Assembly (NCBI GenBank): GCA_023213315.1
Contig: JAKCPI010005029.1
Span: 1-64,000, forward strand
Direction of reading: 5' to 3'
Length of the DNA stretch: 64,000 bases
Source: Euborellia annulipes
Taxonomy: Eukaryota > Arthropoda > Insecta > Dermaptera > Anisolabididae
Shown here: positions 1 to 10,937 of the stretch, in pieces
How positions within the stretch are numbered: position 1 is the first letter of the stretch
Layout: every line of letters starts with the position of its first letter
Made by a program: the position numbers and the translations under genes
Notes under the pieces: model-generated
Database searches by the model: none
What the model saw: the letters and a program-made list of their open reading frames with translations, nothing else
Told to the model about the DNA's origin: nothing

Positions 1-59
1 TTTTTTAAATGCTTTTATTTAACTTACTCTTTCAAGGTCACCAACTTTATGGCTTTGTT

Positions 60-1035
60 AAGGACACTTCCCGATGAGCTAGAGGTGTGAAATTTGATAT
101 TTAAGAGTCATTTTTGATGACGCAAATTGTGAGTTTGGTTTTACCAAAATGGACCAAACTAATGTGGTACTTTATTTGAAACCCTTCGTGAATTAATGTA
201 ATTTCAAAAGACTTCCCGATGGGCTAGAGGTGTGAAATGTAATACTTAAGAGTCATTTTTGATGACGCCACTATATGGTGGTTTTGATCAAAATAGACCA
301 AACTAATGTGGTACTTTATTTGAAACCCTTCGCGAATTAATGTAATTTCAAAAGACTTCCCGATGGGCTAGAGGTGTGAAATGTAATACTTAAGAGTCAT
401 TTTTGATGACGCCACTATATGGTGGTTTTGATCAAAATAGACCAAATTAATGTGGTACTTTATTTGAAACCCTTCGCGAATTAATGTAATTTCAAAAGAC
501 TTCCCGATGGGCTAGAGGTGTGAAATGTAATACTTAAGAGTCATTTTTGATGACGCCACTATATGGTGGTTTTGATCAAAATAGACCAAATTAATGTGGT
601 ACTTTATTTGAAACCCTTCGCGAATTAATGTAATTTCCAAAGACTTCCCGATGGGCTAGAGGTGTGAAATGTAATACTTAAGGATCATTTTTGATGACGC
701 CACTATATGGTGGTTTTTATCAAAATAGACCAAACTAATGTGGTACTTTATTTGAAACCCTTCGCAAATTAATGTAATTTCAAAAGACTTCCTGATGGGC
801 TAGAGGTGTGAAATGTAATACTTAAGAGTCATTTTTGATGACGCCACTATATGGTGGTTTTGATCAAAATAGACCAAACTAATGTGGTACTTTATTTGAA
901 GCCTCACGCAAATAAGGCCCTATTAACTATAGTTTTGAATTTTTATATTTACGAGTCATTTTTTTATGATAATGAATAATTTTTCAATTGAACCAAATCA
1001 ATACAGGCCAAACTAATGTGGTACTTTATCATATT
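60..1035. repeat. Tandem minisatellite, 144-bp unit, about 6 copies
   Basis: A unit containing GACTTCCCGATGGGCTAGAG recurs with that block at 210, 354, 498, 642 and 786, so the period is exactly 144 bp. Copies are nearly identical in the middle. The first copy (about 63) and the last (about 900-1030) are diverged. No coding potential is seen. Confidence 0.95.
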
Positions 1036-1085
1036 GATGATTTTTGATAAGACCAAAAGACTAAAAAGCTTAAAATAAAAATAAA

Positions 1086-1370
1086 ATAAAAAAAAAGATT
1101 TTTAAAAAAATGCTTTTATTTAAATTGAACTAAAAAGAGAGAAATAAGAAAGAAATAATTTAATTGTTCTTGTTAAAATTTTTTAATATTTATGACTTAA
1201 AATAAAAGCGTGGGGCCCGAGTCTCGGAATCACTTCGAAGCGCCCCACGCTTTTATTTTAAGTCAAATATTAAAAAATTTTAACAAGAACAATTAAATTA
1301 TTTCTTTCTTATTTCTCTCTTTTTAGTTCAATTTAAATAAAAGCATTTTTTTAAAAATCTTTTTTTTATT
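1086..1370. repeat. Near-perfect palindrome, arms about 128 bp
   Basis: Bases 1086-1215 are repeated as reverse complement at 1243-1370 around a 27-bp spacer. The arms meet at GCGTGGGG/CCCCACGC. The right arm runs into the copia gag relic and replaces the expected downstream gag sequence, so this is either an insertion or a rearrangement breakpoint. Confidence 0.9.
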
Positions 1371-2056
1371 TTATTATTTTTACAATCTGCTGCTTTGTGG
1401 CCAATTTCTTTGCATGAATTACAACGAAATCTAAATGTACCTTTCCTTTGTCTCTCATTCGAAGAATTTTCTGAAGATGGAGATTTTCTGAAGACATTTT
1501 TATTTGCAAACATTCCACTGGAATTAGAAATACGCTCTTCATTCTTGTGAGCTTCACTTCTTCTAAAATTTTTATTTTTAACGTTTCGGGCGTCGGAAGA
1601 TTGTCACGAGATTCGATGGCGCATCGAAAATTTTCATAACTTGCAGGGAGACTATATAGAAGCATGATGGATAATAAATCCGAATTAATTTCTACTTCCA
1701 TATCTTTCAACTTATCAACTGCATCAAAAAATCTATCAAGATGATTTTTAACTTTTTCACCCTGTTCCATTTTGGTTAGAGTCAATTGCTTTAAAAGTCG
1801 CTTTTCTTGCGGGGCCTTTCGATTGATAAATTGATTCTAATTTTCGCCAAACTTCGTGGGAGGTTTCGCAGTTTTTTATTTGTTTAAGTTCGGAAGGGCT
1901 GATGCATAAAATAATATCAGATCTTGCCTTTCTATCATTTTTAATCCATACAGCAATGGCGGCTGTAGAGGCGGCATCCGAGGTAGTTGCAATGGGTTTT
2001 TTAATTTCACCGATCACATACGACCATTCATCATTTTTGATAAGTACAGCCTGCAT
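1328..2056 (-). pseudogene. Ty1/copia gag relic (UBN2-type gag plus zinc knuckle)
   Basis: Three minus-strand reading frames read in order as a copia gag. The N-terminal part (from 2056) has the SHEVWRKLESIY block, the middle (from 1785) has LTKMEQGEKVKNHLDRFFDA, and the end (from 1513) has a CCHC zinc knuckle, CNSCKEIGHKAADC. The pieces overlap in different frames, so at least two frameshifts are present. No protease, integrase or RT follows, and the palindrome at 1086-1370 truncates it. This is an old LTR-retrotransposon fragment, not a working gene. Confidence 0.85.
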
Positions 2057-2251
2057 TTACATCTTCCACGTATCATTGTTTTCTTTGTTAGTTTCTATTT
2101 TTAAAACGTTCATCTTCACGAGAATTTGTATATATATTTAATTTATTTATTTTAATCTTTAAAAGTTTTTTTTTTTTTTTTTTTATTAATATTTTTCACT
2201 CAAGTCAATTAAAATAGAATTTCACTTTAAATATACTTTAAATATATATAA

Positions 2252-3715
2252 ATGTACATACGTTTTAATCTTATATTTAAACTGATTCACTTTGTTCGTT
2301 TTATCACATGCACAATCCAATTTTCTTGTGATATTACAATGACCATCAATTACCCTAATACCAACTTATCCAAATACCTTAGTAAAATTTTAAGAAACCT
2401 CGTTCTTGATGACTTGTTCAGAGTTCAAAATTCCATTATCACAAAAGAGAAATTAAAAGATGTAGTCGTTCCAGCAGGCTATGTTCTAGTATCGTATGAC
2501 ATCAAAAATCTTTTCAATTCCATCCCTATAGAACTTTTTATGGAATGTGTAGAAGAATATTGGCCAGATATCCAACCATTTACCACATTTACATTACCAA
2601 GATTCAGAGAGGCCTTAGATTTTTGTCTATGCAAAAATTATTTTAAATTTAATAACCAAATATATCTGCAATTGAAAGGCCTACCTATGGGAGGTTCATT
2701 AAGTCCCGTCGCGGCAGATATAATAACTAAAAAATTTTATCATTCCCAAGTTGAGCCATTGAATTTATTATTCTACCTTCAATATGTAGATGACAGCATT
2801 ACATGTGTAAAAGAAAATGAATTAGAAAATACCTTAAAAAAATTCAATAGTTTTAACAGTAACATACAATTTACACATGAAATAGAAAAAGAAAACAAAA
2901 TAAACTTTTTAGAACTCACCATCTTGAAAAAGCCAAATGGCACCCTCTCGTTTGATGTATACAAAAAACCTTCCACCAGTAACAGACTAACCAATTATCA
3001 CTCTAATATCCCCATGACTTATAAAATTAACTCATTAGATTACTTTATGCGACGCATACATACATTATGTGATTTAGACTACATTGACAAAAACATAAAT
3101 ATATTTCAAAATATGGCCCGTGAAAACAATTATCCAGTTTTCTTGATAAATAAATTAATAAATAAATATAATGCGGGTGTCACAAGTTCAGACCGGCCGA
3201 GTCTCGAAAATAATTCAAATAAAAAGCCACCTATGTATTATTCAATTACATACATCCCTGGAGTAACCGAAAAATTAAAAAAATTATTTTTAGAATTCAA
3301 TATAATTTTAGCACCGAAACCCTCCAACAATCTAATGTGCCTATACAACAACAAAGACAATATTCCTCTTAAGTTGCGCCAGGATGTTGTATATCTTGTT
3401 AAATGTATAAATTGTCCTGACCCTGGCTCATACTATATAGGGCAGACATGCAGACAATTGAAATTTCGTATGTCAGAACATGAACGAGATATCAAAAATA
3501 AATCTAAAAACACTGCCTTGGCAACACATTGTTCAGATCTTGGCCATAAATTTGACATTGACAATATTAGAGTGCTGGCTTCAGAAAATAAAATATCCAG
3601 AAGACTTATACTAGAAATGTGTTTCATACGTTCCTTTGGGCAGTCGGCTATCAATTTTCAGAGAGACAGCGAAAAACTTGGTAGAGCCTTTGACGCTGTG
3701 CTCTTCCAGAGTTGA
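2252..3715 (+). CDS. Penelope-like retroelement RT with GIY-YIG endonuclease (5'-truncated)
   Basis: A 487-codon open frame encodes the core of a Penelope-like element protein. Reverse-transcriptase landmarks are in order: motif A SYDIKNLFNSIP near residues 81-92, motif B GLPMGGSLSP near 143-152, and motif C YVDD near 178-181. A CxxC pair (KCINC, about 384-388) precedes the GIY-YIG nuclease signature SYYIGQT near 393-399, followed by conserved R406, THCSDLGH near 425-432 and LILEMCF with the nuclease Glu near 456. This RT-then-GIY-YIG order is diagnostic of the family. Full-length proteins are usually longer at the N terminus, and homology here seems to begin around residue 37, so the given ATG is probably incidental and the copy is 5'-truncated. 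The frame is otherwise uninterrupted, which suggests recent insertion. In vivo it would nick DNA and copy its own RNA. A hammerhead motif lies about 490 bp downstream, as expected for this class. Confidence 0.92.
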   Translation: MYIRFNLIFKLIHFVRFITCTIQFSCDITMTINYPNTNLSKYLSKILRNLVLDDLFRVQNSIITKEKLKDVVVPAGYVLVSYDIKNLFNSIPIELFMECVEEYWPDIQPFTTFTLPRFREALDFCLCKNYFKFNNQIYLQLKGLPMGGSLSPVAADIITKKFYHSQVEPLNLLFYLQYVDDSITCVKENELENTLKKFNSFNSNIQFTHEIEKENKINFLELTILKKPNGTLSFDVYKKPSTSNRLTNYHSNIPMTYKINSLDYFMRRIHTLCDLDYIDKNINIFQNMARENNYPVFLINKLINKYNAGVTSSDRPSLENNSNKKPPMYYSITYIPGVTEKLKKLFLEFNIILAPKPSNNLMCLYNNKDNIPLKLRQDVVYLVKCINCPDPGSYYIGQTCRQLKFRMSEHERDIKNKSKNTALATHCSDLGHKFDIDNIRVLASENKISRRLILEMCFIRSFGQSAINFQRDSEKLGRAFDAVLFQS

Positions 3716-4440
3716 ATGGAGACACTTCATTATACAATAATTGTCAATAATTAAATTAAAATAATCTAAGAATGATTTTCTCAAATAATGTGAAATATCG
3801 TAATCGAAATGTCAAAATTTTTAAAAAAAAGAATTTTTTAATATTCATTTGTATAAATTAATAAAAGTTAATAAGTTAAGAATTTAAATATAGATAATGA
3901 GAAATTTTTTTATAAATAGATAAATTAGTTGACTGACCGAATACATTCGTTTATATAAATCTAAGAATAATATATTTGTATTCATTCATATAGTTCACTT
4001 TCTTGGGTGACCATTGTCAAACATTGTATGCCAGTTCAACAATATACATGTTCAATTGTAACCAATTAAAGACATATGTATATATCAAGCAATTTTAGAC
4101 TAACTCTGAGCACAAAAAAACAATTGTAAGTTATTTCATATTGTTATATTATATTTGATATATACATGTATATTTTCATATTGATGTGTATGTTTTATTA
4201 TAGAAAGGACTGAAGATGGAGCACTAATAAATGCACCGAAACGTCTCCGGAAAATTGTTGTAGCATTCAGAATTATTTCCTTTTGGCTGCCTCTGCCCTT
4301 CCTCTCTGAAGTAAATACTTTTCCATTTAAGAATTAGATTTTGAAGTTGGACCTTCAGAATCTAAGAATGTGCTAATAGGAATAGCGAAGAAGACAAAGA
4401 AATAGTTAATCTCACAACTGAAAAGGTAAATTTTTTTAAT
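3716..4440 (+). mobile_element. Penelope-like element 3' noncoding tail
   Basis: AT-rich noncoding sequence between the stop codon and the next foldback element. It contains the hammerhead-type motif at 4204-4250 and no other ORF. It is probably the 3' UTR and terminal repeat of the upstream element. The exact right end is not clear. Confidence 0.55.
4204..4250 (+). ncRNA. Hammerhead ribozyme-like motif of Penelope element
   Basis: Core CTGAAGA at 4210-4216 and GAAA at 4238-4241 are followed by C and the GTC cleavage triplet at 4243-4245. Stem I is GGA/TCC (3 bp). Stem II is GGAGC/GCACC with one mismatch. The minimal, loop-less stem III (AC/GU) is what is known for Penelope-like hammerheads. 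The weak stems suggest reduced activity. Confidence 0.6.
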
Positions 4441-4443
4441 TTT

Positions 4444-6654
4444 TTACTTTCTCTTAGCTTATATATGAAATATATAGGAGAGAAAGTATTGCGATCATGT
4501 CAAAAATTCGATGTCGAGATTTTGATGGATATACATGTTTTGAGGTCCCCTGAGTCCAAAAAAGTGGGTCCCGCAAATTGGTCTGTGTGTGTGTGTGTGT
4601 CTGTGTGTCTGTGTGTGTGTAACGATTTTTAGCATGAAGGAATTGAGCTACCGGATTGAAATTTTATATTTAACTTAGGTACCTTTGAAGAATCTCAAAA
4701 TAAGCTTTTGAACAAAATCGGCCAAAAAGTACTAGTACTTTACTGATGTACTTTTTCAGTTTTTTTCGATTTTCTCAAAATTCCCTCGAAGGATTTTTTT
4801 TTAAATTCATAAATCAATTATTTTTTAGATGCTCTTTAAAATGTATATTCTCATTTTGCCGTTGAAATCTTTTGAAGACCACTTTACTCTTGTTCTTCAT
4901 AGGAAAGATAGAAATGGTTGCCATGGTAACGGAATTTAAATCTTTTTCTTTTTATTAGATTAAAAATCAATTATTATTTAAATACCCATTTTTTTTTATT
5001 TTTATTTCTGTCTTTAATTGTTTCCGGGAAAACATATATCACTCTCTCTCTCTCTCTCTCACTTGCAAACATTATCGCCTGTCTCTCCGCCTTCTCTCAT
5101 AGGCCTAATGTTAATTTCCTATAGGGATTTGTATGTTAATTTCGATTCAAAAGGGGGTCCCCTTTGGACTTTTTACGCATTTAAAATTTTTTTTTCCAAT
5201 TCTTATGAAATTTTGTATTTATTTACGATTCTATATTGTGTATAAAATGTCCAAATATGAGATTAAAATTTGGAAAAATAACCATAGTTTATTTCAAGCA
5301 GTCGCATTTAAAATTTTTTTTTCCAATTCTTATGAAATTTTGTATTTATTTACGATTCTATATTGTGTATAAAATGTCCAAATATGAGATTAAAATTTGG
5401 AAAAATAACCATAGTTTATTTCAAGCAGTCAACATTTAAAATGCAAGTTTGAAACAAAGGTGCTATGGGAAACTAAATATATCTCGACACAAAAAATCTG
5501 GTGTGACCAGCACGGTGCACAACTTTCTCTTACCGAAGGGTAAGAGAAAGTTGTGCACTGTGCTGGTCACACCAGATTTTTTGTATTAAAATCGAATTTC
5601 GATTTTTCACGTTGTAGCCAGGAGAGAGGGGGGAAGGGGTTTCGGAATCTACATCTCCCCCACCCGAAATTTATCTTTACTTTCTCTTAGCTCTACAATT
5701 ATGATAATATATATATATATAAAGTATTGGATTCATGTCAAAAATTCGATGTCGAAATTTTTATGGTTCTTCACGTTTTGAGGTCCCCTGAATTCAAAAA
5801 ATCTGGTGTGACTGGCGCACAGCACACAACTTTCTCTTACCCTTCGGTAAGAGAAAGTTGTGCACCGTGCTGGTCACACCAGATTTTTTGTGTCGAGATA
5901 TATTTAGCTTCCCATAGCACCTTTGTTTCAAACTTGCATTTTAAATGTTGACTGCTTGAAATATACTATGGTTATTTTTCCAAATTTTAATCTCATATTT
6001 GGACATTTTATACACAATATAGAATCGTAAATAAATACAAAATTTCATAAGAATTGGAAAAAAAAATTTTAAATGCGTAAAAAGTCCAAAGGGGACCCCC
6101 TTTTGAATCGAAATTAACATACAAATCCCTATAGGAAATTAACATTAGGCCTATGAGAGAAGGCGGAGAGACAGGCGATAATGTTTGCAAGTGAGGAGAG
6201 AGAGAGAGAGAGAGTGATATATGTTTTCCCGGAAACAATTAAAGACAGAAATAAAAATAAAAAAAAATGGGTATTTAAATAATAATTGATTTTTAATCTA
6301 ATAAAAAGAAAAAGATTTAAATTCCGTTACCATGGCAACCATTTCTATCTTTCCTATGAAGAACAAGAGTAAAGTGGTCTTCAAAAGATTTCAACGGCAA
6401 AATGAGAATATACATTTTAAAGAGCATCTAAAAAATAATTGATTTATGAATTTAAAAAAAAATCCTTCGAGGGAATTTTGAGAAAATCGAAAAAAACTGA
6501 AAAAGTACATCAGTAAAGTACTAGTACTTTTTGGCCGATTTTGTTCAAAAGCTTATTTTGAGATTCTTCAAAGGTACCTAAGTTAAATATAAAATTTCAA
6601 TCCGGTAGCTCAATTCCTTCATGCTAAAAATCGTTACACACACACAGACACACA

Positions 6655-6689
<35 letters not shown>

Positions 6690-6826
6690 CAATTTGCGGG
6701 ACCCACTTTTTTGGACTCAGGGGACCTCAAAACATGTATATCCATCAAAATCTCGACATCGAATTTTTGACATGATCGCAATACTTTCTCTCCTATATAT
6801 TTCATATATAGGGTACGAGAAAGTAA
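4444..6826. mobile_element. 2.4-kb foldback element with arms of about 1 kb
   Basis: Sequence from 4444 rightward is repeated in reverse complement ending at 6826. Both ends are an ACTTTCTCTTA-type terminal block followed by a GT/CA microsatellite. The left arm has a 127-bp tandem duplication (units at about 5177 and 5304) that the right arm lacks. Two shorter palindromes with TCTGGTGTGAC ends sit near the centre (5500-5580 and 5805-5890). Open frames inside appear in mirror copies on both strands and resemble no protein. I read it as non-autonomous. Confidence 0.8.
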
Positions 6827-7180
6827 AAATTGGTTTTCGCAACATATTCTGTCTGTCTGTGTGTGTGTGTGTCTGGCTGGGTTCAATTTAAAGCATGAAG
6901 GATTTGAGCTATGAGGTTGAAATTTTATATTTAAGTTACACATCTCCCTGGACCGAGAAAATTAGCTTTTAATCAAAATCAGCCAAGAGTTCTAGTTTAC
7001 TGATTTTCTCAAAATTCGGTTTGATTAAAATTCAAAAATCAATTATTTTTTAAATGCTCTTTAAAATGTATATTCTCATTTTGTCATTGAAATCTTCCGA
7101 AAACCACTTTACTCTTGTACTTCATAGGAAAGATAGGAGAAATCGTTTGCTATGCGGTATTTCCGCAAAAATTCATCTAT
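6827..7180 (+). mobile_element. Partial copy of the ACTTTCTCTTA foldback family
   Basis: After the foldback end, GT-rich sequence and the stretch to about 7180 resemble the arm interior at 4560-4920 (the pieces about AAATGCTCTTTAAAATGTAT and CTTCATAGGAAAGATAG). It is a diverged, one-armed fragment. Confidence 0.6.
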
Positions 7181-8340
7181 ACAAAAATAAATGAAATTAA
7201 ATTACAAACAAAAATGGTCTATATAGTACATAATCACGCTAAAGTGAACGGTTCGGGAGATATAGAGGGGTAAAATTTGCCCATTTTTTCGCCAGCTCTC
7301 GGATTATTATTTTTTTATTATTATTATGTTATCTGATAATTATCTATTTTTAAGTTTTTACTTTAAATAAATGTTGTTTATAGACATTGTATTATTATTT
7401 TTATATTCCTCATTTTTGTAATAATTTTCTTAACCCTATGGATAAGGCTAAAAGGGCAAATAAAGAAAAAAGGCGAAGGTCCGATGTCGGCGGACCCGAG
7501 CCATTGGGGGGGGGATGGCAGGGGGCGAAGACCCCCATCTAGGCGCTCCGCCCGCCAAAGAGGGGCTGCTCGTCTAGTCAAACCCCCCCCCCAGGAGCAA
7601 ATCCTGGTTGCGCCACTGAGGCTCCTCCGGACGGCTCATCACTTTTCTTTACTTTACTCTTGTTGCTACTTTACTTATGCAACTGGTCTTTCTTTTTGCT
7701 CTGTTCGCCCGCGATGCCCACAGCAAAAATACTTTATACCTACCTATATTCATCTTTTTTTTACTCCACGCTACATTCCTTTCAAAATTCAATCCTTTTT
7801 TTACTATTATTTTTTCCATCTTTCGGCCAGTTTTAAATTCACTGATTACTTTTCAATGTATTTTTTATCAAGTGCGTGAATAAAGTGTTTGTTATTTGTT
7901 TATAAATTCCCCCCAGTCCACTCGCTTAACATCTTCAGTATCGTGTAACCCGACACTACTATCAAAATTGAATTTTATTAGGGATCACAAATTTCATTAA
8001 ATAACAAGCTAATATTTTTTGGAACGAAGTTCTTTAACGCAGCTTATGAGGGTGAATCGGCAGAAATCGTCACTTAACAAAAAATGCGTTCCAGCGCCCG
8101 AGCGACGGCGGAAAAAGGCAAGGTTAGCCGAAGCCTTGGCGAGGCCACGCCCATCTTCCCTTTCTCTCTATCTCTTTCTATCTACCGAAGGCGGGAAATC
8201 GCACCCCGAAGATGAGCAAGGAGTTCCAGGGGGCGCAGCCCCCTGGTAAGACAGAAAGCCGCCAAAGGCGGACTTTGCGACTAGTATTATTAAAAAAAAA
8301 TTATTATAATTATTTGTTTTAAAAATAAATAATTCTTTTC
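7181..8340. other. Intergenic sequence with GC-rich repeat islands
   Basis: No supported gene. The GC-rich block at 7450-7620 ends in GGTTGCGCCACTG, which resembles the 3' terminus of a hAT-type element. A second GC-rich block at 8090-8280 contains a short hairpin (GGGGGCGCAGCCCCC). The open frames here (7484-7879 and 8019-8249) are low complexity and match nothing I know. Confidence 0.5.
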
Positions 8341-8343
8341 TTT

Positions 8344-8760
8344 TACTTTCTCTTACCTTTAGCATATATGTTATTATATATAGAGAGAAAGTAATAGATT
8401 CATGTCAAAAATTCTATGTTGAGATTTTGATGGATATACACGTTTTTAGGTCCCCGGAATCCAAAAAAGTGGTTTTCGAAACATGGTCTGTCTGTGAACA
8501 AAATATCTCAAGATCGAAAAGTAGGAGGTTGAAATTTAAGATTTAGGTCCTGGGATGTAACACGAAGCTTTTGAACAAAATCCGTCTAAGATTATTAGTA
8601 CTTTACTGATGTACTTTTTCAGTTTTTTTTTCCGATTTTCTCAAAATTCGCTCCAACGATTTTAATTAAAATTCATAAATCAATTAGTTTTTAAATGCTT
8701 TTTAAGATGTCAACTTTCTCTTACCAAAGGTAAGAGACCAATCACACCAGATTTTTTAAA
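8344..8760. mobile_element. ACTTTCTCTTA-family foldback arm beside exon F
   Basis: It begins with the family terminal palindrome (8344-8394), followed by the CATGTCAAAAATTC block and the arm sequence. It ends with a short TCTTACC..GGTAAGA palindrome and the ACACCAGATTTTTT end at 8711-8757. A further terminal block lies at 9113-9136, on the other side of exon F. Confidence 0.7.
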
Positions 8761-8876
8761 TAATATTCATATTAAATTATATTCAGGGTTGAAAAAAGGG
8801 GTGAGGAACTTCGTTCCTGGCTGGGTTCCCACGACCCCACACGTTTGCTTTTTAGATGACCCTTTGGTTCTCTCAC

Positions 8877-9091
8877 CTTGCTTGAATGTTATTTCGGTAA
8901 ACCTCCATGGTTTTGCCATTCGACCCTGTACATCTGCAAGGTGTTCCTCGAGTAAAGCGTGTGCCTGTGGTGAAGTTGCCAGTGAGAGAGCAGTGTGACC
9001 TGCATAAGTGGCAAGGAGAGGATCAGCACCATAAGAGAGTAGCAGCCGGATCACCTCTGTGAAGCCATTCTCAGCCGCTTCGTGGAGAGGC
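8877..9091 (-). CDS. BCOR: BCOR-family corepressor, exon F (third and fourth ankyrin repeats)
   Basis: The minus strand enters at an AG acceptor (9093-9092) with phase completing an Arg codon from exon E, then reads PLHEAAENGFTEVIRLLL, SYGADPLLATYAGHTALSLA and an ALLEEHLADVQGR tail. This parallels the last ankyrin repeats of vertebrate BCOR, including the conserved LSYGADP-LATY stretch and the D-QGR segment that follows, with a W-x-F further on (PWRF). I place the exon end at AAG|GTGAGA (8877/8876), leaving phase 1. The open frame continues about 110 bp further without homology, so this donor is a prediction. Ankyrin repeats in this family sit just before the PUFD domain that binds the PCGF1 subunit of a Polycomb complex. 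The PUFD exon is not visible to the left. The exon is hemmed in by transposon sequence on both sides: the MITE end at 9113-9136 is about 20 bases upstream of the acceptor. Confidence 0.85.
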
Positions 9092-9112
9092 CTTAAACAA
9101 GAAGAAATAGAA

Positions 9113-9136
9113 ATATATAGGGTAAGAGAAAGTAAA
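9113..9136. mobile_element. Terminal block of the ACTTTCTCTTA family abutting exon F
   Basis: TATATAGGGTAAGAGAAAGT is the same end found at 6826 and 19650. It lies in the intron just upstream of exon F, in or near the branch-point region. Confidence 0.75.
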
Positions 9137-9513
9137 AAGTAAAAAAATCCTCCCTACATCCTTGCCGAAAAGACAGCGTCGTGGCGGTTTTTTAATTGTA
9201 TGTTTCTCGGCATCACTCATCAATCTTCAAGTAAAAAATTAGGTTTGTTCCAAGTACAACGTTATAAGATGTGCAGCACTTAAATGGATTTTTTAACATT
9301 GTTGAAAAAGTTCCATGGAACAAATAATTAATATATTAATAATAAAATAAATCTCTTTTATCTACTTTTTTTTATTTATAACATTAATTTTTTTTTAATT
9401 TAAAAAAAATAATTTCTCTTATAGATTTAGTAGCAGATTTTTTGGATTAAATGGATATAAAAATTGATTTAAAAAAATCATTTGAAAATCATTTTCCAAT
9501 ATCAGACCATTTA

Positions 9514-10618
9514 TGCCCAATCGCACCGCACAATTTAAGTATGACTTAAAATTAAGTATCAACAACCTGGCAACGTTGTAAATTTTAGTGATATTTTGGT
9601 GATTTATTTTTAATTTAATAATTTTTTCTTTTTAATAATCATAAACTAAATTAAATACATATTGTTTATAAATATTAATTTCAGAAAAATGAGAAAATCA
9701 GAAACAAAATATTAATTTTCATGATTTTTGATTAATTAATAGCAATTTCATATATAGGCTACTATATATAAATATTAATAACGATCTGTCACTCTATAAC
9801 AGTGTTTTTCAATCTGTGGGTCGGGACCCCTAGGGGGTGGCGAAGCCCTACACGGAGGGTAGGCGGCAAAAGGAAAAGGGCAAAGTTCTACACGATAATA
9901 AAAACATAATTTCATGGAGAAGGGAAATAGGTACCAAAATAGAGAAAATCATATAACTTACATAGTCTTTTGATTTACAATCTTTTTGTCGTTCATGAAC
10001 CAAGAGAATCGCCAGAATTTTTCAACCTGTAAATTCAAAAAGATTGAAAAACACAGCTCTACTAATATAAGACTGGAAAATTTCGTTTCAAAATTCCAAC
10101 GGGAAGTTGGTCAGAGCGTGACAGACGGATGGACCGACAGAACCTCCTCTAATATAATATAGATCATCCTCGAAAATATAGTTCATATTGTTCATGTTTT
10201 TTATAAGAAAAATTTAAATCGAATCCAAAAAATGTATTATTATTAGTTAATTAATATTATTTTATCAATATTATTTTTTAGCTTAAGTCATTGCTAAGCC
10301 CCCGAAATCGAGGGCTTAAATATTTGGGGGTTAAGTATGAAATTTAACAAACTTTCATTGTCATCCGTTGCTAACCACGTTCGTTGCTAAGATAACACGT
10401 TCTCTGATTGAAAATAAAATCATGTTTCAAGACCCAAATGGCGTGAATAAAGATGCCAGGACCCCCAATATATATTTATTAATAAATAACAGTATCGTTT
10501 AAGTCTTATAATATTAAATCACAAATAAATCAGCAGAATATCATTAAAATTTACAACGTTGCCATGTTGCTGATACTTTATTTTAAGTTATACTTAAATT
10601 GTGCGGTGCGATTGGGCA
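9514..10618. mobile_element. Foldback/MITE with TTA target duplication
   Basis: The ends TGCCCAATCGCACCGCACAA and its reverse complement bound the element, with inverted arms of about 75 bp. TTA flanks both ends (9511-9513 and 10619-10621). A 3-bp TTA duplication is typical of PIF/Harbinger-like elements. No transposase is visible, and a hAT-type element (9800-10056) is nested inside. Confidence 0.75.
9800..10056. mobile_element. hAT-type non-autonomous element
   Basis: The inverted ends CAGTGTTTTTCAATC and GATTGAAAAACACAG are flanked by CTCTATAA and CTCTACTA (6 of 8 match), consistent with an aged 8-bp hAT duplication. It sits inside the TTA-flanked foldback. Confidence 0.65.
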
Positions 10619-10937
10619 TTAGACTCTTTAATATTTATTTAAATTAGCCTGTATAATTTATACAAATTTTTATCGCTCAGGACGGGAAACCCACCACTGA
10701 CCTTATAAAATGAAATTAAACATCTACCAATCAGAATGTTATTGGACAAGTGATGGATGCTATTTTTCAAAAAGTGATTAATTCATTCAAAATATGAATT
10801 GATTAATTTTGACAGTGGGGTAGCAAGGATTTTGGCGCCATGGAGCGACTCAACTGCTAGCGCTCCCCCTCCCCTCGAAACACTACCATCAATCGGTAAC
10901 CGACACCCCACCCTACCACGGTAAAAAAACGTTTGAC

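Noticed and set aside
60..1035. CRISPR-like array
   Set aside because: The 144-bp units are repeated in full with no unique spacers. It is an ordinary minisatellite in a eukaryotic genome.
5018..6238. Several 60-85-codon frames, mirrored on both strands
   Set aside because: Translations of the foldback arms. They occur identically in both arms and resemble no protein.
7484..7879. 131-codon plus-strand frame
   Set aside because: It begins in a GC-rich repeat island and continues into Phe/Tyr-rich low complexity. Probably chance.
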